DNA of 5,284 nt from an uncultured Collinsella sp. (GTDB taxonomy: Bacteria; Actinomycetota; Coriobacteriia; Coriobacteriales; Coriobacteriaceae): positions 1 to 5,284 of the forward strand of contig URWZ01000128.1 of the NCBI GenBank assembly GCA_900551625.1, written 5' to 3'. This document shows positions 1-5,284 of this stretch, piece after piece; position 1 is the stretch's first letter, and each line of letters opens with the position of its first letter. A model generated the notes under the pieces. That model ran no database searches and was not told the origin of the DNA. It saw nothing but the letters and a program-made list of their open reading frames with translations. Made by a program: the position numbers and the translations under genes.

Positions 1-703
1 CCTGCGCGCGCTCAATGTCGCCATCGGCAGCGTTGATAAGCTTGAGCAGGATGTTCTCCACGTCCTCGCCAACATAGCCAGCCTCGGTGAGCGCGGTGGC
101 GTCGGCGATGGCAAACGGAACTTCGAGGATGCGCGCGAGCGTCTGGGCGAGCAGGGTCTTACCGGTACCGGTGGGACCGAGCAGCAAAATGTTGGACTTG
201 GCGAGCTCTACCTCGTCCATATCGTCGTCGAGCTGCGAACCCATGCCGTCACCAAAGGCAGAAACCGCGGCACCGCCCTCGATCACGCGGCGGTAATGGT
301 TGTACACGGCAACCGACATGGCGCGCTTGGCGTCCTCCTGGCCCATGACATAGGCCGAAAGCTCATCGTAGATCTCGTGCGGCGTCGGCACGTGCGTGAT
401 GACCTGACGGGCATCGTCCTCGAGCTCAAAGCCCTCGGCCTCGGGATCCATGGCAGGCTGGGACGCAGCCTGGCCGTGATCGTTGAGGAAGCCCGGCAGC
501 TTGCCGTTGCGGGCAGCGTCCATAAAGTCCGAAGCCAGCGACTCCTCCAGGATCTCGGAGCAGGCGGCGACGCACTCGTCGCAGATAAAGATGTTGGTCG
601 GGCCCTTTACAAGGCGGCGAACCTGCCCCTGCTCTTTTCCGCAGAAGGAGCAGCGGATGGGATTGCCGTTCTCGTCGAAGTTGTCCTGCATGTTACCGGC
701 CAT
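1..703 (-). CDS. clpX: ATP-dependent Clp protease ATP-binding subunit ClpX (C-terminal part beyond window)
   Basis: This is the AAA+ unfoldase that recognises substrates, unfolds them with ATP and feeds them into the ClpP chamber in the cytoplasm. The 234 residues visible begin with a zinc-binding domain, C18-x2-C21-x19-C41-x2-C44, which handles dimerisation and adaptor or substrate binding. The AAA+ domain follows: the [10 protein letters not shown] start near 106-115, the VMGQEDAKR segment near 119-127, Walker A GPTGTGKT at 176-183, and the pore loop GYVG at 209-212 within [17 protein letters not shown]. Walker B, sensor and IGF-loop regions lie outside the window. The ATG is one base after the clpP stop and is preceded by AAGGA eight bases upstream, so translational coupling to clpP is likely. 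Two stretches are longer than in E. coli ClpX as I recall it: the acidic linker at about 50-105 and the segment at about 140-169. The family assignment is certain. Confidence 0.97.
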   Translation of the reverse strand, partial: MAGNMQDNFDENGNPIRCSFCGKEQGQVRRLVKGPTNIFICDECVAACSEILEESLASDFMDAARNGKLPGFLNDHGQAASQPAMDPEAEGFELEDDARQVITHVPTPHEIYDELSAYVMGQEDAKRAMSVAVYNHYRRVIEGGAAVSAFGDGMGSQLDDDMDEVELAKSNILLLGPTGTGKTLLAQTLARILEVPFAIADATALTEAGYVGEDVENILLKLINAADGDIERAQ

Positions 704-704
704 C

Positions 705-1325
705 CTAGGCGTCCTTCGCGGCGAGGTCGCGCGAGGTGACGATGCGGTCGATCAGGCCGTAGTCGAGGGCTTCGGCAGCGGTCAGGTAGTTGTCGCGCTC
801 GGTATCGGCCTGGACCTTCTCGATGGGCTGGCCCGAGGCATCGGACAGGATCTGGTTGAGCTCGCGGCGAGTCTTCTTAATCTCCTCGGCCACGATCTCG
901 ATCTCGGTCTGCTGACCCTGGGCACCGCCGCTGGGCTGATGAATCATGACCTTGGAATGCGGCAGGCAGAAGCGCTTGCCCTTGGCGCCGGCCGAAAGCA
1001 GCACGGCGGCCATAGACGCGGCCATACCGACGCAGATGGTGGAGACCTGCGGCTTAATGAAGTTCATGGTGTCCAGAATCGCCAGGCCGGAGTAGACCTC
1101 GCCACCGGGCGAATTGATGTAGAGCGAGATATCCTTCTCGGCATCCTGGCTCTCAAGATGCAGCAGCTGGGCAACGACCAGGTTGGCGCTGACGGAGTTG
1201 ATCTCCTCGCCCAAGAAGATGATGCGGTCGTTGAGCAGGCGCGAATAGATATCGTAGCTGCGCTCGCCGCGCGGCGTCTGCTCGATAACGTATGGCACGA
1301 GGGCGGAATCGAACTTAGCGATCAT
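705..1325 (-). CDS. clpP: ATP-dependent Clp protease proteolytic subunit ClpP
   Basis: This is the serine protease subunit that forms the tetradecameric ClpP chamber and works with ClpX, encoded directly downstream. With the chosen start the protein has 206 residues. The catalytic triad is complete: Ser104 in [11 protein letters not shown], His129 in MIHQP and Asp178 in ERDNY, each exactly seven less than the E. coli precursor numbering. The N-terminal [25 protein letters not shown] and the glycine-rich [14 protein letters not shown] strand are also typical. The ATG at 1325 was chosen because GGAG lies six bases upstream and because it leaves the usual short leader before ALVP. In-frame ATGs at 1331 and 1337 and a TTG at 1355 are possible but have poorer ribosome-site spacing. 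This is the only clpP visible; many actinobacteria carry two, and a second one elsewhere cannot be excluded. Confidence 0.97.
   Translation of the reverse strand: MIAKFDSALVPYVIEQTPRGERSYDIYSRLLNDRIIFLGEEINSVSANLVVAQLLHLESQDAEKDISLYINSPGGEVYSGLAILDTMNFIKPQVSTICVGMAASMAAVLLSAGAKGKRFCLPHSKVMIHQPSGGAQGQQTEIEIVAEEIKKTRRELNQILSDASGQPIEKVQADTERDNYLTAAEALDYGLIDRIVTSRDLAAKDA
712..716 (-). promoter_or_regulatory. Shine-Dalgarno site of clpX inside the clpP 3' end
   Basis: AAGGA on the minus strand lies eight bases before the clpX ATG at 703 and within the last codons of clpP. The clpP stop TAG (707-705) falls between this site and the start, so ribosomes finishing clpP are placed to start clpX. Confidence 0.65.
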
Positions 1326-1331
1326 ACGCAT

Positions 1332-1335
1332 CTCC
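1332..1335 (-). promoter_or_regulatory. Shine-Dalgarno site supporting the clpP start at 1325
   Basis: GGAG on the minus strand is six bases before the ATG at 1325. The two upstream ATGs overlap or precede this site, which favours the third one as the true start. Confidence 0.5.
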
Positions 1336-1371
1336 ATTTCTCTCTTGCGGACCAAATTGGTTCTAGATAAA

Positions 1372-1412
1372 CGTACGGTGCCCGCATGCTATGCATTGGC
1401 TGGCACCGTACG
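1372..1412 (-). terminator. Perfect 11-bp inverted repeat between tig and clpP, possible tig terminator or attenuator
   Basis: The arms CGTACGGTGCC (1372-1382) and GGCACCGTACG (1402-1412) are exactly complementary around a 19-base loop. Reading toward clpP, the stem is followed by TTTATCTAG, a short and interrupted U-tract. It could therefore be a leaky intrinsic terminator after tig, an attenuator in a clpP leader, or a protein-binding site. The opposite strand has no T-tract after the stem. The repeat does not match CIRCE (TTAGCACTC/GAGTGCTAA) or the HspR HAIR consensus as I know them. The structure is seen directly; its role is inferred. Confidence 0.5.
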
Positions 1413-1416
1413 AAGC

Positions 1417-1432
1417 AACCGGATAACCGGCT
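1417..1432 (-). repeat. Small hairpin in the tig-clpP gap
   Basis: The minus strand reads AGCCGGTTATCCGGTT, which can form a 6-bp stem (one G-U pair) with a TTAT loop. It is immediately preceded by TTATAAG. It may be part of the tig 3' end or of a clpP leader. No function can be assigned. Confidence 0.3.
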
Positions 1433-1453
1433 TATAACTTTACCCCATCACGG

Positions 1454-1467
1454 GCGCATCCATGCGC
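1454..1467 (-). repeat. Short GC-rich inverted repeat just after the tig stop
   Basis: GCGCAT and ATGCGC arms flank a two-base centre, giving a practical 5-bp stem with a 4-base loop. It lies 21 bases after the tig TAA and has no following U-tract, so it is not a canonical terminator. It might protect the tig mRNA 3' end. Confidence 0.3.
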
Positions 1468-1488
1468 TCGCGGAAAAGGTGGCGAGAA

Positions 1489-2787
1489 TTACTCGGCGTC
1501 CTTGGCGGTCTCGTCGACCTCGGTCACCTTAGCGTTCTCAACCAGGTGATCGACAGCCTTGGAGCGACGGATGGACTCGCGGACGGCAGGCATGCGGCCA
1601 TCGGCGATGAACTCGGCCTTGGAAGCCTCGACGTCCTTGACGCCGGCCTTCTCGAACTCGGCGTTGACGTCGTCCTCGGTGACCTCGATCTTGAGCTCAC
1701 GGGCGAGGGCGTCGAGAGCCAGGGACTCACGGGCAACGTCGTTGGCCTGCTTGTGCAGGTCGCCGATGAACTGCTCCATGGTCAGACCGGAAGCGGGCAG
1801 CCAGGTGTCGAGCGTCATGCCGCGGGCAGCGAGGTTGGACAGGAAGTTCTGGCCAAGCTCCTCAAAGACGGACTGCTCGTAGTCGGCGTCCATCTCGTCG
1901 AGCTGCAGGCGCTCGGCGAGAGCGGAGACGCAACGGTTCTCCTTCTCGGCCGGGAGGCGGGAAGCCTTGTCCTGCTCGATCTCGATCTTGATGGCGTCGC
2001 GCATGGCGTCGATGCTGTCGAAGCCAAAGTCGGACTTGACGAGCTCGTCGGTGAGCTCGGGGGTGTTGCGGACCTTGATGCCCTTGACGGTGACCTCGAC
2101 GGTATGGGTCTCGGCCTCCTCGCCCTCCTCGGCCTCGTCGGTCCAGGTGACGGACTTGACGTCGTCAACGTTGGCGCCGATCAGGGCCTCGTTGAACTCC
2201 TTGGGGTTGCTGTCGCTACCGGCGATGAGCATGCGGCCCTCGGAGGCAAAGTTGTCGGCGTTCTCGATGGCCTTGAGGTCGACGGTAACGTAGTCCTCGG
2301 CCTCGACGGCGCGACCCTCGACGTCCTCGAAGGTGGCACGGTAGTTGAGGAGCATCTCGACCTGGTTGTTGATCTCGGACTCGGTGACCTCCGCGGGGGG
2401 CATCTCGATCTCGACGGCGTCGAAGGAAGAGAGCTCAGCGGCGGGACGCAGGGAGAACTCGACGGTGTAGGTGTAGTCCTCGTGATCCTTGGCGAGGTCG
2501 AGCTCCTTGTAGTCACCGCTCTTGGTGGGGACGATGTCCAGCTCGTTGAGCACGGCGGGCTCGTTGGCGGCGATCAGGTCGTTGGTGGCCTGAGCGAGGG
2601 TAGCCTCGGCGCCAAGAGCGGAGTCGATGACCGGACGGGGGGCCTTACCGGCGCGGAAGCCCGGGAAGCGGTACTTCTTGGCGGTCTCCTTGTAGGCCTT
2701 CTTGATCGCGGCGTCGACGTCGGCGGCCGGGATGGTGACCGTAGCGGTGAGCTTGGCGTCCTTGACGTCAGAAGCGGTGATGTTCAA
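1489..2787 (-). CDS. tig: Trigger factor (ribosome-associated chaperone)
   Basis: Trigger factor binds ribosomal protein L23 at the exit tunnel and shields nascent chains. The protein has 432 residues, equal to E. coli. The N-terminal domain carries the ribosome-binding signature FPGFRAGKAP at 41-50, with GFRxGK at 43-48, the same numbering as in E. coli. The FKBP-like PPIase domain spans about 155-240, and the helical C-terminal chaperone domain about 241-432. The TTG start at 2787 was chosen because a perfect AGGAGG ends six bases upstream and this start puts the signature in register. GTG at 2790 is possible. The ATG at 2802 is unlikely because its own codons 2 and 3 form the AGGAGG. The PPIase domain is diverged: GSDSNPKEFNEALIG (190-204) replaces the usual IPGFE-type segment, and an acidic stretch at 216-227 follows. 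The gene sits between tRNA-Leu and clpP. Confidence 0.96.
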   Translation of the reverse strand: MNITASDVKDAKLTATVTIPAADVDAAIKKAYKETAKKYRFPGFRAGKAPRPVIDSALGAEATLAQATNDLIAANEPAVLNELDIVPTKSGDYKELDLAKDHEDYTYTVEFSLRPAAELSSFDAVEIEMPPAEVTESEINNQVEMLLNYRATFEDVEGRAVEAEDYVTVDLKAIENADNFASEGRMLIAGSDSNPKEFNEALIGANVDDVKSVTWTDEAEEGEEAETHTVEVTVKGIKVRNTPELTDELVKSDFGFDSIDAMRDAIKIEIEQDKASRLPAEKENRCVSALAERLQLDEMDADYEQSVFEELGQNFLSNLAARGMTLDTWLPASGLTMEQFIGDLHKQANDVARESLALDALARELKIEVTEDDVNAEFEKAGVKDVEASKAEFIADGRMPAVRESIRRSKAVDHLVENAKVTEVDETAKDAE

Positions 2788-2793
2788 CACGTT

Positions 2794-2799
2794 CCTCCT
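2794..2799 (-). promoter_or_regulatory. Perfect Shine-Dalgarno site that decides the tig start
   Basis: AGGAGG on the minus strand is six bases from TTG (2787) and three from GTG (2790). An in-frame ATG at 2802-2800 directly abuts its 5' side and so cannot use it. This places the start at TTG, or less likely at GTG. Confidence 0.75.
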
Positions 2800-2832
2800 C
2801 ATACTGCCCAGCTTATCTGAGGTGCTGGTACC

Positions 2833-2869
2833 TTTATGCAACAAGCGTCGCGAGGGCATAAACCGACGC
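2833..2869 (-). repeat. Two interlocking inverted repeats in the tRNA-tig spacer
   Basis: Repeat A pairs TTTATGC (2833-2839) with GCATAAA (2856-2862). Repeat B pairs GCGTCG (2845-2850) with CGACGC (2864-2869). One arm of each lies inside the other's loop, so the two stems would be alternatives or together form a pseudoknot-like fold in the tig leader RNA. Neither is followed by a proper U-tract. The pairings are seen directly, but short arms like these can occur by chance. Confidence 0.3.
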
Positions 2870-2877
2870 GGGTGCGT

Positions 2878-2961
2878 TGGTGCGGGCGAAAGGACTCGAA
2901 CCTTCACGGGAATCCCACCAGAACCTAAATCTGGCGCGTCTACCAATTCCGCCACGCCCGC
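2878..2961 (-). tRNA. tRNA-Leu(UAG) with encoded CCA
   Basis: The acceptor stem is GCGGGCG (2961-2955) paired with CGCCCGC (2888-2882), followed by discriminator A and an encoded CCA (2880-2878). The anticodon arm is CCAGA-TTTAGGT-TCTGG, giving anticodon UAG, which reads CUA and probably other CUN leucine codons. The D arm contains AATTGGTAGA, the variable arm is long (TGGGATTCCCGT) as expected for a class II tRNA, and the T arm holds the GGTTCGAGTCC core. It is complete and shows no mismatch in the acceptor or anticodon stems. Confidence 0.97.
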
Positions 2962-2980
2962 ATGAGCGCACAGACTAGGA

Positions 2981-2989
2981 ATGATAGCA
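2981..2989 (-). promoter_or_regulatory. Extended -10 promoter for tRNA-Leu (and possibly tig)
   Basis: The minus strand reads TGCTATCAT, an extended -10 (TGn) followed by TATCAT, a 5 of 6 match to TATAAT. It ends 19 bases before the tRNA 5' end, which suits a transcript start about 12 bases upstream of the mature tRNA. The hexamer 17 bases further upstream (GTGCGC, 3009-3004) is a poor -35, as is tolerated with extended -10 elements. The rest of the 140-base gap holds only the terminator of the upstream gene. Confidence 0.55.
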
Positions 2990-3047
2990 GATACGAGCGG
3001 CAAGCGCACGCACACCTTTTACAGGCTCACGACCTCACCACGAGTGC

Positions 3048-3077
3048 AAAAGGCGGGGCGAGTTGCCCCGCCCCGCC
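3048..3077 (-). terminator. Rho-independent terminator of the xdhA-like gene
   Basis: The minus strand has GGCGGGGCG (3077-3069), an 8-base loop, then CGCCCCGCC (3060-3052): a perfect 9-bp GC stem followed by TTTT (3051-3048). It begins 24 bases after the TAG stop of the hydroxylase gene. It isolates that gene from the downstream tRNA-tig unit. Confidence 0.85.
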
Positions 3078-3101
3078 AATTACGACTTGTTCGCTGACCC
3101 G

Positions 3102-5284
3102 CTACTCCCCCAGCAGAGCCTTCTCGGGCGTGATCGGCAGCGAGCGTACCTGATGTCCGGTGGCGTGTGCCACGGCCGAGGCCACGGCGGCGAGCGGCGT
3201 GTTGATGACGACCTCGCCAATCGACTTGGCGCCAAACGGACCCGTCGGCTCGTAGCTCGGCTCAAAGGCCACGCGAATGCTGCCGATATCCAGGCGCGTG
3301 GGCAGCTTGTAGCTCATAAAGTTGCCGGTGCGCAGGCGGCCGCGATCGTCGTGCTCGACGATCTCGTAGAGCGCGTGGCCGATACCTTGGGCAATACCGC
3401 CCTCGGCCTGGACGCGCGCGAGCGCCTCGTTGATCACGGTACCGCAGTCGACGGCCGCCGCGTAGTCCACCACAGTCACCTTGCCGGTGGCCTTGTCGAC
3501 CTCGACCTCGGCAATGCCGGCCATAAACGGCGGAGGCGAAACGGGGAGGCAGGCAGAAGCGTGCGAGGTCAGCGCGTCGCCGCCCGCGATGTTCTTGACG
3601 CACAGGTTGGCAAAGTCGCGCAGCGTGAGGTAGCAGTTCTGCTCGCGGGCGGCACGCTCGTCGGACAGGCGCACGTACTGGCCATCAAAGACCACGTCGG
3701 CAGCGTCCACGTCCCACATCTGGGCGGCCTTGGCGCAAATCTTCTCACGCAGCTCGGTCGCGGCGTTCTTGGCTGCCAGACCCGTCACGTACGTGCCCGA
3801 GCTCGCGTACGAGCCGGCGTCGAACGGCGACACATCGGTGTCCACGCCGCGCACCACGATGAGCGAGCTCTCCACACCCAGCTCCTCGGCGGCAATCTGC
3901 GCCAGGATCGTGTCGACGCCCATGCCGTTATCGGTGGCGCCGGTGCCGATGGTAATGAAGCCGTCCTCTTCCAGGCGCATGTCGATGCCGGCGATATCCA
4001 CGTTGGAGATGCCCGAGCCCTGCATGGTGAGCGCGCAACCCAGGGCTCGCACGCGGTCGCCCAGGTCCACGGCCAGCGGCTTGTCGCGCCAACCGATCAT
4101 GTCCATCGCGCGCAGCAGGCAGCGGTCGAGCGCGCAGGCGTTGAGCTTCTCGTTGTAGTACTGCGGCATGACCTCGCCCTCGCGCACAATGTTCTTAAGG
4201 CGCAGGTCAGCGGGATCCATGTGCAGCATGTCGGCAAGCTCGTTGACGGCGCTCTCGACGGCAAACTGGCCCTGGGTGGCACCGTAGCCGCGATACGCGC
4301 CGCCGCGGTTGGTATTGGTGTAGACGGACTCCCAGCTAAAGCGGCTCGCCTTCACATGGTTGTAGATGGGCAGACTTTTGTGACCCGACAGGCCGATCGT
4401 CGTGGTGGCGTGCTCGCCGTACGCGCCGGCGTTGGACAGCGTGTGCAGATCGATGGCCGTGATGGTGCCGTCGTTCATGGCGCCCAGCTTAACGGTCATC
4501 TGCATCTGGTGACGCGAGTTGCCCGCAGTGATGGTCTCCTCGCGGGTGTAACAGCAATAGCTCGGACGGCCAGTCTGCTGGGCCACGAACGCTACGAAGA
4601 TCTCGCAGCAACCCGTCTGCTTGGAGCCAAAGCCGCCGCCGATGCGCGGCTTAATGACCTGCACCTGCGACTGCGGAATGTCGAGCGACTGCGCGACCAT
4701 GCGGCGCACGTGGAAGGGCACCTGCGTAGAGGTGGTCACCGAGATACGTCCAAACGCGTCGGTCGTCGCGAAGGCGCGGAAGGTCTCCATGGGCGCGGTC
4801 TGCGTGGCCTGGCTGGTGTAGGTGCGCTCAAAGACGATGTCGCTCTGGGCGAAGGCCTCATCCAAGTCGCCAAAATCGCTGGTACCGCTGCACACCAGGT
4901 TGCGAGCAACGTCGCCGCCCTGTGGGAACATAAAGGTCACGTCGCCCTCGGGGTGGACCACGATGTCGTTATCGAGCGCCTGGGTAAAGTCGAGCAGGGG
5001 CTCGAGCACCTCATAGTCGACCTTGATGAGCTTGAGCGCCTTGTCGGCGGCCTCCTCGGTCTCAGCGGCGACGATCGCCACCTCCTCGTTTTGGTAACGG
5101 ACGAGGTTCTCAAGAATCAGGCGGTCGTAGGGACTCGGCTGCGGATAGCTCTGGCCGGCGATGGTAAAACGGCGCTTGGGCACGTCCTCGTACGTGTAGA
5201 CGCCCACGACGCCGGGCACCTTCAGGGCGCGCGACGTATCGATGGAGCGGATCTTGGCGCGGGCATAGGGGCTGCGCTTGAGTT
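3102..5284 (-). CDS. xdhA: Xanthine dehydrogenase family protein, molybdopterin-binding subunit (N-terminus beyond window)
   Basis: This is the large, molybdenum-cofactor subunit of a xanthine dehydrogenase-type hydroxylase. It oxidises purines or similar N-heterocycles in the cytoplasm and works with separate FAD and 2Fe-2S subunits. The window holds 726 residues. The reading frame is open to base 5282, beginning LKRSPYARAKIRSID, so roughly 25-50 residues are missing by comparison with E. coli XdhA (about 750). The order is: a/b hammerhead domain at about 1-110, ending near the AGQSYPQPSPYD region and its RYQNEEVAIVAAET strand; GGGFGSKQ at 215-222; substrate-side AYRGYGATQG at 329-338; TGATDNGMGVDT at 447-458; QAEGGIAQGIGHALYE at 625-640; and GAKSIGEV at 684-691 with the expected catalytic glutamate Glu690. 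DTDVSPFDAGSYAS at 481-494 resembles XdhA rather than CO dehydrogenase. The cofactor-site glutamine expected in GQG is methionine (NGMG). Substrate cannot be fixed from sequence: xanthine is most likely, but another purine or a nicotinate-type substrate is possible. It is the last gene of its unit. Confidence 0.9.
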   Translation of the reverse strand, partial: LKRSPYARAKIRSIDTSRALKVPGVVGVYTYEDVPKRRFTIAGQSYPQPSPYDRLILENLVRYQNEEVAIVAAETEEAADKALKLIKVDYEVLEPLLDFTQALDNDIVVHPEGDVTFMFPQGGDVARNLVCSGTSDFGDLDEAFAQSDIVFERTYTSQATQTAPMETFRAFATTDAFGRISVTTSTQVPFHVRRMVAQSLDIPQSQVQVIKPRIGGGFGSKQTGCCEIFVAFVAQQTGRPSYCCYTREETITAGNSRHQMQMTVKLGAMNDGTITAIDLHTLSNAGAYGEHATTTIGLSGHKSLPIYNHVKASRFSWESVYTNTNRGGAYRGYGATQGQFAVESAVNELADMLHMDPADLRLKNIVREGEVMPQYYNEKLNACALDRCLLRAMDMIGWRDKPLAVDLGDRVRALGCALTMQGSGISNVDIAGIDMRLEEDGFITIGTGATDNGMGVDTILAQIAAEELGVESSLIVVRGVDTDVSPFDAGSYASSGTYVTGLAAKNAATELREKICAKAAQMWDVDAADVVFDGQYVRLSDERAAREQNCYLTLRDFANLCVKNIAGGDALTSHASACLPVSPPPFMAGIAEVEVDKATGKVTVVDYAAAVDCGTVINEALARVQAEGGIAQGIGHALYEIVEHDDRGRLRTGNFMSYKLPTRLDIGSIRVAFEPSYEPTGPFGAKSIGEVVINTPLAAVASAVAHATGHQVRSLPITPEKALLGE

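Noticed and set aside
296..1370. Open plus-strand frames opposite clpX and clpP (296-739 and 483-1370)
   Set aside because: They are antisense shadows of two well-recognised genes, with no independent start signals or recognisable domains.
1326..1488. CIRCE, HspR (HAIR) or ClgR-type operator upstream of clpP
   Set aside because: None of the consensus sequences I know for these regulators appears in the gap; the inverted repeats present have different sequences.
1462..2820. A 452-codon open frame on the plus strand opposite tig
   Set aside because: It is rich in leucine, glycine, valine and aspartate in the pattern produced by antisense reading of high-GC codon-biased genes. It overlaps all of tig and resembles no known family.
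2803..3015. Upstream extension of the tig reading frame to 3015 through the tRNA
   Set aside because: The extension translates the tRNA-Leu gene (GVAELVDAPDLGSGG and onward), a familiar annotation artefact. It has no ribosome site, and the true start is beside AGGAGG.
2878..3101. The tRNA gene as an integration site for a mobile element
   Set aside because: No integrase gene, no repeated tRNA 3' fragment and no atypical composition are seen. Both neighbours have ordinary terminators or starts.
3730..4158. Plus-strand open frame opposite the hydroxylase
   Set aside because: Its serine/arginine/proline-rich composition is typical of a wrong-frame translation, and it lies fully inside a strong coding frame on the other strand.
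1..5284. CRISPR array, insertion sequence, toxin-antitoxin or phage-defence system
   Set aside because: There are no spaced direct repeats, transposase or small paired genes. The window is filled by conserved metabolic and proteostasis genes.

Overview
All genes in this window lie on the minus strand, so the layout below follows transcription from high to low coordinates. GC content is high and codon third positions are strongly G/C. The proteins look actinobacterial, and the ClpP, ClpX and trigger factor sequences together with the molybdenum hydroxylase suggest a gut Coriobacteriia member, possibly Collinsella-like. That placement rests on recall of family sequences, not on a search.

Layout: (1) 5284-3102 is the C-terminal majority of a xanthine dehydrogenase-type molybdenum hydroxylase large subunit (XdhA-like), cut at its N-terminus by the window edge. 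A strong intrinsic terminator at 3077-3048 ends this unit. (2) An extended -10 promoter at 2989-2981 precedes a complete tRNA-Leu(UAG) with encoded CCA at 2961-2878. (3) About 90 bases later comes tig (trigger factor), which most likely starts at a TTG codon at 2787, six bases after a perfect AGGAGG. No convincing terminator lies between the tRNA and tig. (4) A 163-base gap with three hairpins, one of them a perfect 11-bp inverted repeat, separates tig from clpP (start ATG at 1325). (5) clpP is followed after one base by clpX, which runs off the window at base 1.

The tig-clpP-clpX block is the classic protein-quality-control cluster. Trigger factor meets nascent chains at the ribosome exit, and ClpXP unfolds and degrades tagged or misfolded proteins. 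The hydroxylase is a separate unit, probably for purine or related N-heterocycle metabolism, whose partner subunits (FAD and 2Fe-2S) would have to lie outside the window.

No undescribed system was found. The points most worth a second look are the probable tRNA-mRNA co-transcript, the 11-bp inverted repeat before clpP, a long acidic linker in ClpX, a diverged PPIase domain in trigger factor, and a replaced cofactor-site glutamine in the hydroxylase.
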